This document shows positions 46,700-58,292 of a DNA stretch of 64,000 nucleotides, one piece after another. Made by a program: the position numbers and the translations under genes. The DNA is from Craterostigma plantagineum (lineage: Eukaryota > Streptophyta > Magnoliopsida > Lamiales > Linderniaceae). The stretch covers positions 62,001 through 126,000 of the forward strand of contig JAPQWV010000306.1 of the NCBI GenBank assembly GCA_027422505.1. The letters run 5' to 3'. The notes beneath the pieces are model-generated. The model saw only the letters and a list, made by a program, of their open reading frames with translations, ran no database searches and was not told where the DNA came from. Every line of letters begins with the position of its first letter. Position 1 is the first letter of the stretch.

Positions 46700-47257
46700 T
46701 TGCATGTAGAACACGATGAACCTACGATAGGGGGAGGAGGAAGATCGGCTGTACCTGAATCTAATTCATCTCATACGCTTATGCGTAATGAGCGTGAAAA
46801 TCCCCTGACAATTCCCCGTGAAAGGCGATATGATAAGCTTAGGAAATTGGGTGCTGTGGATTTTATGGGAACAACGGATCCTGCTGAGGCAGAAACGTGG
46901 TTAAAAAGAACAGAAAGGATTTTCAATATGATGCAGTGTACACCAGAGGAGAAGTTTGATTATGCAGTGTCACTTTTACAAGGGCATGCATATGAATGGT
47001 GGGAAACAGTTCCAGATAGTATGGTACAACCTCCAGTGCTAACTTGGGAGGATTTCTTAAGAGAATTCAATGACACCTATATGCCAGAAGTTTATAAGGA
47101 CCAAAAGGAAAAGGAGTTCTTGGAACTTAAGCAAGGAAATAAGTCTGTAGGTGAATATGAAGTGTTATTCAATCAGCTTTCCCGTTATGCTCCTCATATG
47201 GTTGTTACTGAAAGAAACAAGTGTCGAAGATTTGAATCTGGACTTCGAAACGATTAG
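46700..47257 (+). pseudogene. Gypsy gag, N-terminal part, ending in a frameshift
   Basis: 185 residues from MHVEHDEPTIGGGGRSAVPE. The gag core follows: LRKLGAVDFMGTTDPAEAET, WLKRTERIFNMMQCTPEEKF, GHAYEWWETVPDSM, WEDFLREFNDTYMPEVY, KEKEFLELKQGNKSVGEYE. A one-base frame change near 47245, inside CRRFESGLR, sends it to a stop at 47257; the reading continues in the next frame as IRNRITPSDMESYGRL. Gag makes the virus-like particle. Domain order and length are otherwise normal for a chromovirus. Confidence 0.88.
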
Positions 47258-48227
47258 AAATCGTATTACCCCCTCTGATATGGAATCCTATGGTAGATTA
47301 AGAGCAGTAGCTATTCGTGCTGAAAAGTTAGAAACAGAATCGAAAAACTATCAAAGTAGTAAAAGGAGAGCAGGTGAAGAATCGTTGAGCGGAAAATTTA
47401 AAAAGGTTGGTAATCCATCGAGATCGATGAACACATCAAGTGGTCCTGCCAGAAGTAGTATCGGTGGGACAAGATCTGTTGGACGAGGGACCGGAATTCC
47501 TCAACCAATACCGGTGTGTGAACATTGTGGAAAGAATCACACGGGTGTCTGTAGATGGCTCACTGGTGAATGTTTCAAATGTGGTCAACGCGGACATTTG
47601 GCTAGAAATTGTCCAATGTCACAAAAGCAACCTACAGTGGAGCAATCAAGAGTTAGTGGACCCTCCACTAATCGTGGAAGGGGAAGAGGTCGAGGATCTT
47701 ATAACAGTGGTGCAGGAAGAGGAGAGGCAGGAGGACAAGCTTATGGACAGTCGGCACAGGGTCGGATTTTTACAATGACCCGTGAAGAGGCCAAAGAGGG
47801 GTCAAGTATAATCACGGGTAAGCTATCTATATGTGATATTGATGCATATGTTTTATTCGATCCAGGCGCAACGCACTCATTCATGTCACGAACATTTGCA
47901 TCATTATTACATGATAAGTCCGAAATCCTAGAAAATAAAGTAAATGTTAGACTTCCAACGGGGGAGATGGTCATAATAAGTACAGTATACCCGAAATGTA
48001 AAATTGTATGTGATGTGGTAGAGATGCAGGCGACCTCATTAGTTTTACCCTTAACGGATTTCGACGTAATATTAGGTATGGATTGGCTGTCTCGATATCG
48101 AGCAAAACTAGATTGTTTTAAAAAGGAAATTGAATTGTTTCCTTCGGATCAAACGCATATAGTGTTTAAAGGAGAAAAGAATGTATGGACGGCATGTCAG
48201 ATCTCTAGTTACAAGCATTCAAACTGA
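47151..48227 (+). pseudogene. Gypsy gag C-terminal part with zinc knuckle, and protease
   Basis: The authentic reading starts near 47246 (IRNRITPSDM); the ATG at 47151 is out of frame with gag. It has a basic linker, a cysteine cluster CEHCGKNHTGVC followed by the CCHC knuckle CFKCGQRGHLARNC, and a Gly/Arg-rich linker. The aspartic protease follows: YVLFDPGATHSFMSRTFASL, with DPGA where DSGA is usual, then LPLTDFDVILGMDWLSRYRA. It ends at TGA 48225-48227 because of a frame change near 48205; the next frame is open as [15 protein letters not shown]. Confidence 0.88.
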
Positions 48228-48250
48228 TAAGGAAAGGGTGTCAGTGTTAT

Positions 48251-50443
48251 ATGACGTATATTATAGATACACGATTATGTGGATTAAAGGTGGAAGATAT
48301 TGCCGTGGTAAATGAATATCCTGATGTCTTTCCGGAAGATTTATCTGGATTACCACCCGATCGAGATACAGAATTTACTATTGAACTACAACCTGGCACT
48401 GCACCAATTTCTATTCCACCGTATCGAATGGCACCAATAGAGCTGAACGAGTTAAAAGTACAGTTGAAGGAATTATTAGACAAAGGATATATACGGCCAA
48501 GCGTATCACCATGGGGAGCACCTGTACTCTTTGTTAAAAAGAAGGATGGTACGCTCAGGTTATGTATTGACTATAGACAGTTGAACAAAGTGACGGTGAA
48601 AAATAAGTACCCGTTACCTCGAATTGACGATTTGTTTGACCAATTACAAGGGTCTAAGGTCTTTTCAAAGATTGATTTAAGATCGGGGTACCATCAAATA
48701 AAGATTGCAAAAGATGATATTCCAAAGACGGCCTTTAGAACAAGATATGGGCATTATGAATTCTTGGTTATGCCGTTTGGACTGACGAATGCCCCTGCAG
48801 TCTTTATGGCATTAATGAATGATGTTTTTCGACCCTATTTGGACCAGTTCGTGATTGTCTTCATAGACGATATATTGGTATATTCTAGGTCAAAAGAAGA
48901 ACATGAACAACATTTAAGAATTGTTCTTCAAACTTTACGAGAAAAGAAACTGTATGCGAAGTTATCAAAATGCGAATTTTGGTTGGATCAAGTGGTATTT
49001 TTGGGTCACGTGGTATCTGGCGAAGGAATTCAAGTTGACCCTAAGAAAATTGAAGCAGTAATCAAATGGGAAAGTCCTAAGAATGTGGCAGAAGTTCGCA
49101 GCTTTCTAGGATTAGCGGGGTATTACAGAAGGTTTGTAGAGAATTTCTCTTTAATAGCCGCTCCAATAACGAAATTATTACGAAAAGGGATAATCTTCAA
49201 ATGGACTGAAGAGTGTCAGAAGAGTTTTGAAGAATTAAAGAAGCGATTAACAACAGCTCCAGTGTTAACAATTCCATCAGGTACAGATGGATTTGTGATT
49301 TATAGTGACGCATCTCATCAAGGATTGGGATGTGTTTTAATGCAACATGGCAAAGTAGTGGCATATGCGTCACGACAGTTAAAACCGTATGAAGTATCCT
49401 ATCCAACACATGATTTGGAATTAGCGGAAGTAGTGTTCGCATTAAAGATATGGCGACATTACTTATATGGTACGAAATTTCAGATTTTTACCGATCATAA
49501 AAGTCTGAAGTATCTGCTGAGTCAGAAAGAATTGAATATGAGACAAAGGCGATGGATTGAGTTGTTAAAGGATTATGATTGCACTATAGAGTATCATCCA
49601 GGAAAAGCAAATGTTGTGGCAGATGCATTAAGTCGAAAATCATATTCGTTATCGAATCTGATCAGTCTAAGGAAGATGAATATGGAAATAGAAGTGAATG
49701 ATGTAGGTATTGTATGTGCTTCAATGGTGATTCATCCTATTATGTTGGATCGAATAAAGCAAGCTCAGTTTAAGGATGAGAAATTGGCAAGTATTGCAGA
49801 AAAAGTAAAACATGGGTTGACGAAGTCGTTTGTCATAAATGAAAACGGTGTTATGACGATCAATAGTCGGTTATGTGTGCCCAATATTGACAACATTCGA
49901 CAGGAAATAATGGATGAAGCACATACTGCTCCTTATACTATGCATCCGGGCAGTACAAAAATGTATCAAACCATTAAATCTCATTATTGGTGGCCGAGAA
50001 TGAAGAAAGACGTGGCTGAATATGTTCTAAAATGCTTAACTTGTCAGCAAATTAAAGCCGAACACCAAGCACCTGCGGGTAAATTACATCCGTTACCCAT
50101 ACCAGTTTGGAAATGGGAACGAATAACGATGGATTTTCTCTATGGTCTGCCTCCAACGGCTAAGAAAAATGACGCCGTTTGGGTAATTGTTGATAGACTT
50201 ACGAAATCGGCACATTTCTTACCATTTAGATGGGGTTCTACATTGGAATATTTGGCGAAAAGATACGTCAATGAAATAGTTCAGCTACATGGAGTACCTA
50301 TATCTATTGTATCTGATCGAGATCCTAGGTTCACTTCGAGATTTTGGAAAAGTTTACAAGAAGCGCTCGGGACTAAGTTATATTTTAGTACGTCGTTTCA
50401 CCCGCAGACAGACGGACAATCGAAAGGACAATACAAACTCTAG
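48251..50443 (+). CDS. Gypsy pol: reverse transcriptase, RNase H, integrase (truncated by a frameshift)
   Basis: An uninterrupted frame of 730 residues; true coding probably begins upstream of this ATG, in frame with the protease once the 48205 shift is discounted. [15 protein letters not shown] (about 102-114), [17 protein letters not shown] (174-190), catalytic FIDD (204-207). RNase H: YSDAS (351-355), HDLE (387-390), TDHKSL (414-419), VADALSRK. Integrase: [15 protein letters not shown] and CLTCQQIK zinc-binding part, [49 protein letters not shown] missing base near 50420, just after TDGQS, ends it early; integrase continues at 50449. All catalytic motifs look intact. Confidence 0.92.
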   Translation: MTYIIDTRLCGLKVEDIAVVNEYPDVFPEDLSGLPPDRDTEFTIELQPGTAPISIPPYRMAPIELNELKVQLKELLDKGYIRPSVSPWGAPVLFVKKKDGTLRLCIDYRQLNKVTVKNKYPLPRIDDLFDQLQGSKVFSKIDLRSGYHQIKIAKDDIPKTAFRTRYGHYEFLVMPFGLTNAPAVFMALMNDVFRPYLDQFVIVFIDDILVYSRSKEEHEQHLRIVLQTLREKKLYAKLSKCEFWLDQVVFLGHVVSGEGIQVDPKKIEAVIKWESPKNVAEVRSFLGLAGYYRRFVENFSLIAAPITKLLRKGIIFKWTEECQKSFEELKKRLTTAPVLTIPSGTDGFVIYSDASHQGLGCVLMQHGKVVAYASRQLKPYEVSYPTHDLELAEVVFALKIWRHYLYGTKFQIFTDHKSLKYLLSQKELNMRQRRWIELLKDYDCTIEYHPGKANVVADALSRKSYSLSNLISLRKMNMEIEVNDVGIVCASMVIHPIMLDRIKQAQFKDEKLASIAEKVKHGLTKSFVINENGVMTINSRLCVPNIDNIRQEIMDEAHTAPYTMHPGSTKMYQTIKSHYWWPRMKKDVAEYVLKCLTCQQIKAEHQAPAGKLHPLPIPVWKWERITMDFLYGLPPTAKKNDAVWVIVDRLTKSAHFLPFRWGSTLEYLAKRYVNEIVQLHGVPISIVSDRDPRFTSRFWKSLQEALGTKLYFSTSFHPQTDGQSKGQYKL

Positions 50444-50448
50444 AGGAC

Positions 50449-51201
50449 ATGCTTCGAGCGTGTGTAATCGAATTCAAAGGATCATGGGATGATTATATAG
50501 CGTTAATAGAATTCGCCTATAATAATCAATATCACTCAAGTATTGGTATGGCACCATATGAAGCTTTATATGGTCGAAAGTGCCGAAATCCAATATGTTG
50601 GGACATAGAAGGTGAACGGGTATTAGAAGGGCCAGATCTGATTCAATATACAATGGAAAAGATTAAAGTGGTTAAAAGTCGGCTTAAAGCAGCTCAAGAT
50701 CGACAAAAGAGTTACAGTGATCAACATCGACGGGAAATGGAATATGAAATTGGAGAAAAAGTATTTTTACGAGTATCACCATGGAAAGGTGTTCTAAGAT
50801 TTGGAAAGAAAGGGAAGCTAAGTCCACGTTATATTGGACCTTATGAAATACTGGAAAGGATTGGACCGTTAGCGTATCGAATAGCGTTACCACCCGAATT
50901 GTCGCAAATACATAATGTTTTTCACGTCAGCATGTTGCGACGGTATAGATCGGATCCTTCACATATTTTACAGGATGAACCGGTAAATGTTTCTGAAGAT
51001 CTTAGTTATGTAGAGGAACCGGCAGAAATTATGGAATATGTCGATAAGCAACTACGGAATAAAACGATTCCGATGGTAAAGATACGATGGAAAAATCACT
51101 CAAAGCGTGAAGCTACTTGGGAAACAACGGAAAACATGAAGACACAATATCCATGGCTATTTCCTAACAACGGTACGAAATTTCGAGGTCGAAATTTTTA
51201 A
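50449..51201 (+). CDS. Gypsy integrase C-terminal region and chromodomain (frame-shifted continuation of pol)
   Basis: 250 residues from MLRACVIEFKGSWDDYIALI; the frame is open a little upstream (RTIQTLED) and belongs to the same polyprotein as 48251-50443, separated by one base. It holds the integrase core end (FAYNNQYHSSIGMAPYEALY), the C-terminal domain (KVFLRVSPWKGVLRFGKKGK, SPRYIGPYEIL, IHNVFHVSMLRRY) and a chromodomain (EPAEIMEYVDKQLRNKTIPM, VKIRWKNHSKREATWE, YPWLF). Compare the dead chromodomain at 8799-9014: the same family, clearly different sequence. Stop at 51201, just before the polypurine tract. Confidence 0.9.
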   Translation: MLRACVIEFKGSWDDYIALIEFAYNNQYHSSIGMAPYEALYGRKCRNPICWDIEGERVLEGPDLIQYTMEKIKVVKSRLKAAQDRQKSYSDQHRREMEYEIGEKVFLRVSPWKGVLRFGKKGKLSPRYIGPYEILERIGPLAYRIALPPELSQIHNVFHVSMLRRYRSDPSHILQDEPVNVSEDLSYVEEPAEIMEYVDKQLRNKTIPMVKIRWKNHSKREATWETTENMKTQYPWLFPNNGTKFRGRNF

Positions 51202-51214
51202 AGGGGGGGAGAAT
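51199..51214 (+). other. Polypurine tract of the complete gypsy
   Basis: TTAAAGGGGGGGAGAA lies directly before the 3' LTR start TGTCAGG. Confidence 0.85.
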
Positions 51215-54097
51215 TGTCAGGAACCGAAATTTCATATCATAATTTCATGCATTTATATAAATTCATGCATTCATATTTCATTTTAAATATATATAGAATA
51301 AGGTAGAATAAAGTGTTATTGTATTAAGTCCTTAAAGAGATAGAAGGGAATGTTACGGAAGTTAGAAATTTCTAGGGTTTCCTCAGGTTTTGAGAAAATT
51401 TATTTATTAATAAATTAGGACGTGCGGTGATGTAGAGTTATGATTCGAGATTTATGAAATTTAATCAGATAGATGTCAAAATGTATTATTCATTTGAAAC
51501 TCAACTCGATATTTAGTTAAAGATGTCGACACATATTATTTAGGTAGAATGTCGATATGTGTTGAAATGTGTTTGAAAATGTCGAGATGGGTTTGGAAAA
51601 TGATCTGAAAAATGTCGAAATGGGTTTGGAAAATGATCTCAAAAATGTCGAGATAAACTTAATAAAGATTTCGAATGTTTCCTTCAAAAATGTCGATATC
51701 AATTCACTAAAGATATTCCAAGTTTTCGATATAAAACGTGTACTAAATGACATCAAGGGTTTCGATAGTTATCACTTGGAATGGATCTAATAATAAAATA
51801 ATTTATACCACTTAGCAATTAGGATAGACACCAAATTACCTAACGTGAGGGGAATGATTTGTCTTCTAATTGTTTGTCCAATTGACTTTTATAATACATA
51901 ATTATAAGATATTTTCAAGTAAGAACCGGATAGAGAAGATCGGTATCCATTAGTTGTCAATTAAGAAGAAGTAAGAACAAGGAGGAAACGAGAGCTAAAG
52001 GAAAGGTAAGAAACTTTTGTTATTTTAGATATGTATATCTGGGTAGTTTAGAGTAATTTTACTTAAAAGAAATAACTTTGTATATGAATGTTTTAGTATT
52101 TTAAAGATAAAGTATTGTTAAGGTTTCGTCTAGAGTTGTAAGGTTTTTAACAGATTATGAAGTTTAATGATGTTCTTAAGAATTTTGATTTTTATCGTAT
52201 GAATTTTAGATGTTTAGGATATAATAGTGTTTCGGTAAGATTTGATTTTTTATATGAGAATTTCGAAAGCAATTGTTGTTTAAAGATTTCGATATTACAT
52301 TGAATTTTCGACATATGTTATTAGAATGTCGAGTCAAGAAAAATGAAATGTCGAGATTGTTGAAATTTAATTAGTTATGATGTCGAAATAAAACTCGGTA
52401 TATAATGTCGAGCTATGTTATGATGTTAAGAATACACATGTCGACATTTATTTCAATAATGTCGAGATGCATTTTGAGTTATAATGTCGAGACGCATTAG
52501 GAAAATATCGAAAGATGAATTAAATAGGAAATGTCGAATGATGATAATGAATTAGATAAGATGTCGAAAGGAGATATGATGTCGATATGCAAATAAATGT
52601 CGATAGGAAAAGATTTGAGTATAAAGATGTATCAAATGTCGAGATTTAAATATTGATTTACATAAAATGTCGAGTCAACAAAGATGAAATGTCGAATTGA
52701 ATCACATGTCGACATTTAAAAAAAAAAAATCATAGAATGTCGAGTTGTTAGCTTGAGTGTCATATCGACATTTCATATAGTAAAGAGCTCGATAATATAT
52801 ATATTTTAAAGAGCCGACATATTATGCTTTGAAGATTCGACATCTTCTTAACTAATGAGCTCGAGATTGTTTAATAGCAGATTTCGACATTTTCCCATTC
52901 GAGATCTTGAGACAAATAGATTTCGATATATGATAACTTAAAAATCTCGATATATATATCACCAAATTAATAAAAAAATAAAATACAATCACGCAAAATA
53001 AAGCATGCATATCACACACACATGTTATTATATGATTTCATATTTATCAGATAAATATATATATAGGTCGGGATTCAGAAAGAGGCAAGGACAAAGTCGA
53101 GTGAGGCTTTAAGCCATACTGTGAGTATGATATGCAACATGTGTTCTGTTTCTATGTGTTTATGTGAATTAGATGATGGATGATTTTGTGATATATGAAT
53201 TATTTGAAAGTAACGCGAATTATGTGGCCATAATGTGCTAACATGCGATATGTGCGAATTGATAGTATATGAATTTTATATGTCATATGGGGTGAAATTA
53301 TAGCATTTCACACTGATAAAATGGAAAGAGAAACCGTTATGACTGCTATGACATCGGACGACTTGATATACAGCTATGGTTTACATGCCTACAAATTGGG
53401 GGATTACAGAGTCCTGTACAGGCATACAAAATATATTTACAGTTACAGAGTCCCATGCATGGGCCCCTACGGGGTCAATAGTACGGGTCTAGTAAGGTCA
53501 TAACGGAAGTATCAGAAATAAATGATTGTATAGATTTTCATTGGTATCTACAGATTATACAAATGAGTATATGGACTATGGTTATGTGATAAATATTCTA
53601 TGATGGATTATGTGATGGATACGTGAATTAGAATGTTTATAGAAAGGATTATGAATCTATGGAGTTTACAAATGATGGTATATTATTTAGAGATATGTAC
53701 GGAAGCGAATGAAAGGAAGAAACTTATCTATGTTATAGTTTTATTTTTATTTGTATAATAGAATAACATGTTGCGATCATACTCTGAATAATTGTTTCCA
53801 TAGTTGCTGTAGATATTTAGCAGGCAACTTAAAGTGCATCTTCATACGAATGCATGGATTCAAGGTTGGCCGGCTACGCTCTCACCTACTCTCCTAAGTT
53901 CATCGTGTGCATGTAGTATAAGAATCATTAGTATCTTTCATATGATATATGTGAATATATATATGATATGAGTGAATGTGATGAGAACAGATGTACGCCC
54001 GTTTATGTATAAAGGTATGATTGTAAAAAGGCGAAAAATTTTACGTGGAAAAATATAGTAGCTGCGCAAATAAAGTAATAGAAAACGGGACGTTACA
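51215..54097 (+). repeat. 3' LTR of the complete gypsy (2883 bp)
   Basis: Same ends as the 5' LTR. Differences seen by eye include GAAGATAGG/GAAGATCGG (44424), CATCCCTAC/CATGCCTAC (45870), a poly-A length change near 45190/52710 and TCCACAG/TCCATAG (46285). The ATGTCGA array is kept. Confidence 0.92.
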
Positions 54098-54102
54098 CCC
54101 AT
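54098..54102 (+). repeat. Target-site duplication CCCAT, right copy
   Basis: Directly follows GGGACGTTACA. Together with 43693-43697 it defines the gypsy insertion. Confidence 0.9.
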
Positions 54103-55658
54103 CATCGAACTCCACGACATACTACTATCCCGCCTTATAGGCCTTCCCACCCGAACGCCTAAAGAAGAATCACTCTACAGGCGTCTTGTGGATCACCGTG
54201 AGCCACCTACTCAGTCCTATCGAGGCCAAAGCTCCCGCACATGACGTCGACATGACGGTCCAGACGATCAGGACCGTCATGAGGGGGAGAAACAACCTAG
54301 GACATCATCATGTGGCCAAGGTGAATGTCAAGAACAAGGTTCGAGCGCAACGCAGACAAGCGCTGGAGCCGGTGAAACCTCACAACCTACTACCCAAACA
54401 ACCACCAACACGCACCGCATCATATTCTAACCCAAATCGACCAACCAACCCTTCACCTAAGGACGCCTACTCAACACCACCACAGACCTTCACAAGCCCC
54501 TTTTTCCAGAAGAAGAAGCAAGTGCAGCAATGCTCGTGGCCCTGGCAGCCACTCAGGCCACTCCCTCGACCGCTCCAGAGCATTCGGGACCATCTGGACA
54601 TGCCGTCAACCCACACGAGTTCCTCGACCGATATATATTCGAAGGACATTAGATGACCCATACCATGCCCGATGAGATTCAGAGACAACGACTCAAGGAC
54701 GTTCGACATTTCCTTCAAGCAGCTTCAGTGGACCATGAACAGATTCCCCAAGGGCTTCCAGAGCTTATTGCGCAACGAGCGGATTCCCCTACAAGACAAA
54801 TGCCAAGAATCGTTCGAATCGACACGCCATGGGAGAATCTTCAAATTGATATCCCACTCCTTGAGGAAGTTCGTGAACACATATGGAGGTCACCAAATAA
54901 AATTAAAAAGTTGAACGAGTTCGACCTCAGAGGGATTTCTCACTAGGAACAGCAAAAGAGAATGACTTATCTCTGGATGCTAACCCACCTTGGACCAGAT
55001 GTGAGGCTGGGGATGACCAAAGGACAAGCAAAGAGTCATTATAAGAGTCTATCCCCAATATGCCAGCTTCTAAGTGTCTTCTGTGCTAAAGGAGGTCTTC
55101 CAACACCTTACTATGTCATCAAGCGAGTAGACAGAACTCGAGAAGAACTAAGCAAGAGTGACCTACCGTACCTCCCTGCCGAGGACGTGTATCGTCTCTA
55201 CCAACATTACGTAGAGAAGTACACGGGTTCTTAAGACTTTATAAAACATGAAGGACTCGATGAATTCTACCGGTTCATGGTGTGACAAGTCAAGTACTTC
55301 GCCGCTCACGACCTTCAGATGGCTCTGGATAGCAACATGAAGAACGTTAACAGGACCGCAACCAAGGACCTGAGATCGAAGAGCTACCCAACAACCACGT
55401 GCACATTAGCTCAGTCATAGGAATCACTTATCACAATCCGATCGCAAAAGAATACTACGTTGATGTTGAAGACTGAGGTTCACAAGTTTTGTATGGGACG
55501 CACGCTCCAGGTCATCAGGCAAAACATAGAGAAAAGGTTGGAAGAGATCAACAGAGAGACGATGTTGAAGCTTCATAGGTTCGTGAGAGAACAACCGCTA
55601 CGGAACTTCGAGCATGCGTTGGGCTTACGCAGGTCGTACTATGACCGACGGGGATAGA
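54098..55658 (+). pseudogene. Long gag-like protein, copy 2, C-terminal part
   Basis: Continues from 43697 across the gypsy. Readable blocks are spread over frames at 54186-54656, 54653-54946, 54962-55234, 55235-55420 and 55460-55657: MPDEIQRQRLKDVRHFLQ, MPRIVRIDTPWENLQIDIPL, LLEEVREHIWRSPN, MTYLWMLTHLGPDVRLGMT, SPICQLLSVFCAKGGLPTP, LPYLPAEDVYRLYQHYVEKY, YFAAHDLQMALDSNMKN, VIRQNIEKRLEEINRETML, LHRFVREQ. The conserved core (MTYLWML to RFVREQ) aligns closely with copy 1, whereas the acidic middle does not. Several stops are present. I do not recognise the fold. Confidence 0.6.
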
Positions 55659-55694
55659 TGGTGCGGAATAGCGATCAAGCACAAAGGGGGAGAA

Positions 55695-56045
55695 TGTAGA
55701 ATACTACTTGTAATTGTGCTTTGATTTTAATTATCTGCCTTTGTAATTAGGGGCTTTTCTTGTATTTATCCTTAGATCAGGACTTATATGTTATTTATAC
55801 CAAGTTTGTTTGGTATAAATACATTTTTAACATTATGCTTAATAGAAGATGTTAGAATATTGATCCCGAAATGCTTGCAATCGGATTTCTAGAGAGAGAA
55901 ATAACAAAATCTTCATCTCACTAGGCAAATTCTCTCTTAAGGTTTCAAAAGAGTTTCTCAATCGAGCTTAGATTTTGCATAATTCTAATCGATTAACTAA
56001 GGATTCAAGTCTAGGATCTCAGAGTTGACAAATTAGGACCTAACA
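55695..56045 (+). repeat. 3' LTR of copy 2 (351 bp)
   Basis: TGTAGAATACTACTTGTAAT...GGACCTAACA, homologous to 28711-29058, with a TATA-type GGTATAAATAC (about 55812-55822). A polypurine CAAAGGGGGAGAA precedes it. Only nine bases separate its end from the next LTR at 56055. Confidence 0.75.
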
Positions 56046-56054
56046 GAGGCCTAC

Positions 56055-56975
56055 TTTTAGACCCCTAACTTTGGGAATGACGTGGTCGTGCGTCACCTTC
56101 AGCTAAGAACGCACGTGCCACGTATATGGGGGCGTTTGCCTGGGGGAACGCCCCGCTTGGCCAGGGTTTGGCCAAGTCTTGCAAGGAACACAGCCCGCAC
56201 AGCACACTGCGCGCGGGCACAGCAGGCCAGCACGCGCAGCAGAACTCATTGGCTCGGCCATGATGGGCGCAGCCTGATGTGCGCGGGGCGCGCAAGGCAC
56301 TCGACATCAGCGCCCGTAGAGTAGGCACGCCTGCGGCACACAGGCACAAAATTGGCGTGAACGCACGCGGCGCGCACGGCATTCCGGCAGACATGTGCTG
56401 GACTTATCGCAACGTGCGGGATGCGCGCGCCAAGGCTATGATGTGCGGAACATTTTGGCGTTGGCTTGGTGCAACACCTAAGCATGCATGCGACATTCTT
56501 GGGCAAGTTCCAAGATGGCTCGGACGGCCTGGCCCGGCGAGCAGCTGTGGTAGTTTTCAGGGCGGTTTGACCAAGCCTGGCAACACGTCACGAGGGCGAT
56601 TTGGCCTGGCTTGGCGAGCAGTTTTTAGGGTAGTTCCAAGACTTAGCCTGGCCGAAAACTTCCCTAAGCCAGCAAGCAAGAAACTGCATGACGGCCTGGC
56701 AGTTTCAGTCTGAACTGGAACCTCCCCGGAGTAGTTCCAGTCCGTTTGATCTTAGCCAACTGAAGGCTTGATTGAAGTCTTTAAATAGCTTATTGTCACT
56801 CAAATGAAAAGTAAAGCAGGTTCACTTAGCACAAAAACACGAGAGGTCTGTGAGGAAAAGAATTCAAGTTAACGAATTAATTGAAGAGCTGACTAACTTG
56901 GACAAGAACTAGTTAGATCGCACGGACCTCAAACACTTAGAAAATATTCTAAGTCAATTTGAGAGGGGCGTGACA
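56055..56975 (+). repeat. 5' LTR of the gag-protease element (about 921 bp)
   Basis: It starts TTTTAGACCCCTAAC; the 3' LTR has TGTTAGACCCCTAGC, so the first G was lost by mutation. It ends GAGGGGCGTGACA. GC-rich for this window (56080-56720). The many open frames on both strands here are by-products of base composition. A TTTAAATAG TATA-like site lies at about 56780. Confidence 0.7.
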
Positions 56976-57018
56976 TTTGGTGTCAGAGTGTTGGGTTTGC
57001 TTTGATCTCAACCTTGAG

Positions 57019-57779
57019 ATGTCAGATAATCAATACACGATGTTGCGAAGTCGAGTTTCCGAGTTGGAACGGAAACGGCCCATGCTGTACGATCTTATTT
57101 CGCCACCACCAGGGGAACTGTGGAGGGCGTCTTCCACAGAATACTGGCTTTGGAAGAGGTGTCGCAAGCCTCCAACACCCAAGTTGAAAGGATGTGCGAG
57201 AAGTTGCGATTTCTAAGGCAGGCAGTCGTGAATATTCCAAGAGGGACAAACCAGATAAAGGCACGAGAGCCTAGGTGTTTCTTTGGGTTGAGAGACGCTA
57301 TGTTGATGGAAAACTTCCTTTGGAACACAGACCTACTTTCGGGCTGGCTGAGTGCCTGGCGCCGAAACGGAGACGGTCGCAAGTTCGTATCGTGAGGGAG
57401 ATGCGAAACGCTAGTGGCGGGCAACACTCTCGGGTGATGTTGCAGCAAACCGAGACGAGATCGAAACGGCGATGCCTAGAAGAAGGAATTGAATGATCAA
57501 TTCCTCCCTGGCAACACCTCATGGATTGTAAGGGAGTCCTTGCAAAAATTGAAGCACACAGGGACCATAAGGGCATACATGACGGAGTTTCACTCGCTAA
57601 TTTGGACATACGGGAAATGTCCAAGGAGGACAAGTTGTTCAATTTCATGTCGAGATTGCAATCGTGGGCGCGGACGGAACTGCGTCGGCAAGGCATCCAG
57701 GATGTGAATGCTGCGACGGCTGCGGCAGAACGCTTGGTGGACTTTCAAAAGGATACTGAGCATGAGGCGGAACACTAAA
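57019..57779 (+). pseudogene. Gypsy-type gag, broken
   Basis: It starts MSDNQYTMLRSRVSELERKR. After frame changes it continues with EEVSQASNTQVERMCEKLRF, the FLPGNTSWIVRESLQKLKHT / GTIRAYMTEFHSLI segment (57489-57600) and then, in another frame, LDIREMSKEDKLFNFMSRLQ, ELRRQGIQDVNAATAAAERL, VDFQKDTEHEAEH (to 57777). This is a retrotrans_gag-type capsid domain. The gene is cut at 57779 by the solo LTR; the zinc-knuckle remnant lies beyond it at 62180-62230. At least three shifts. Confidence 0.75.
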
Positions 57780-58292
57780 TGTAACGTCCCATTTTTTATT
57801 ATTATTTGCGCAGTTACTACATTTTTCACATAATTTTTTTTTGCCTTTTCACAACATGCATTTATACATAAACGGGAGCGTACATCTGGTCTAGTCATTT
57901 CCATGCATATCATACATATATGCAATATCCTATTTATTTTACAACTCACAAAAGTCGCTAGCATTTGATATACTACATGCACACGATGAACATGGGGGAG
58001 TAGGTGAGAGCGTAGCCGGCCAACCTTGAATCCATGCTTTCGTAGGAAGATGCACTCTAAGTTGCCTGCTAGATATCTACAGTAGCTGTGGAAACAAATA
58101 TTCAGAGTATGATTGCAACATGTTATTCCATTTCGATATAAAATAACTTAACCCATAACAAATAATTAATTTCTTCCTTTCATTGCTTCCATAGACATTT
58201 CTATAGAATATACCATTGTTCGTAGAATCCGTAGATCCATAACACGTGTGCTGTTGATAATGGAATTTATATCATATTTTATACCCTGTAAA

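Larger units (their letters stand above)
43698..54097 (+). mobile_element. Complete Ty3-gypsy chromovirus, about 10.4 kb, recent
   Basis: 5' LTR 43698-46581, primer-binding site 46586, gag and protease about 46700-48227, RT-RNase H-integrase 48251-50443, integrase C terminus and chromodomain 50449-51201, polypurine tract about 51199-51214, 3' LTR 51215-54097, and CCCAT on both sides. By eye the LTRs differ at only about twenty positions in 2.88 kb, so insertion was recent. Even so, three single-base frame changes interrupt the coding region. It is inserted in copy 2 of the long-gag element. Confidence 0.93.
42105..56045 (+). mobile_element. Long-gag LTR retrotransposon without visible pol, copy 2, split by a gypsy element
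   Basis: The left half is 42105-43697 and the right half 54098-56045. Removing the gypsy at 43698-54097 and one copy of the 5-bp CCCAT restores colinearity with copy 1 (compare 27000-27065). The right half ends in a polypurine tract and a 351-bp 3' LTR. As in copy 1 there is no protease, integrase or RT motif. The 5' LTR was not found. It extends the family further N-terminal than copy 1 does. Confidence 0.7.

Noticed and set aside
56065..56713. Overlapping long open frames on both strands
   Set aside because: They lie in a GC-rich LTR and overlap in several frames; they are Ala/Arg/Cys-rich composition artefacts, and matching frames occur in the other LTR (62650-63095).
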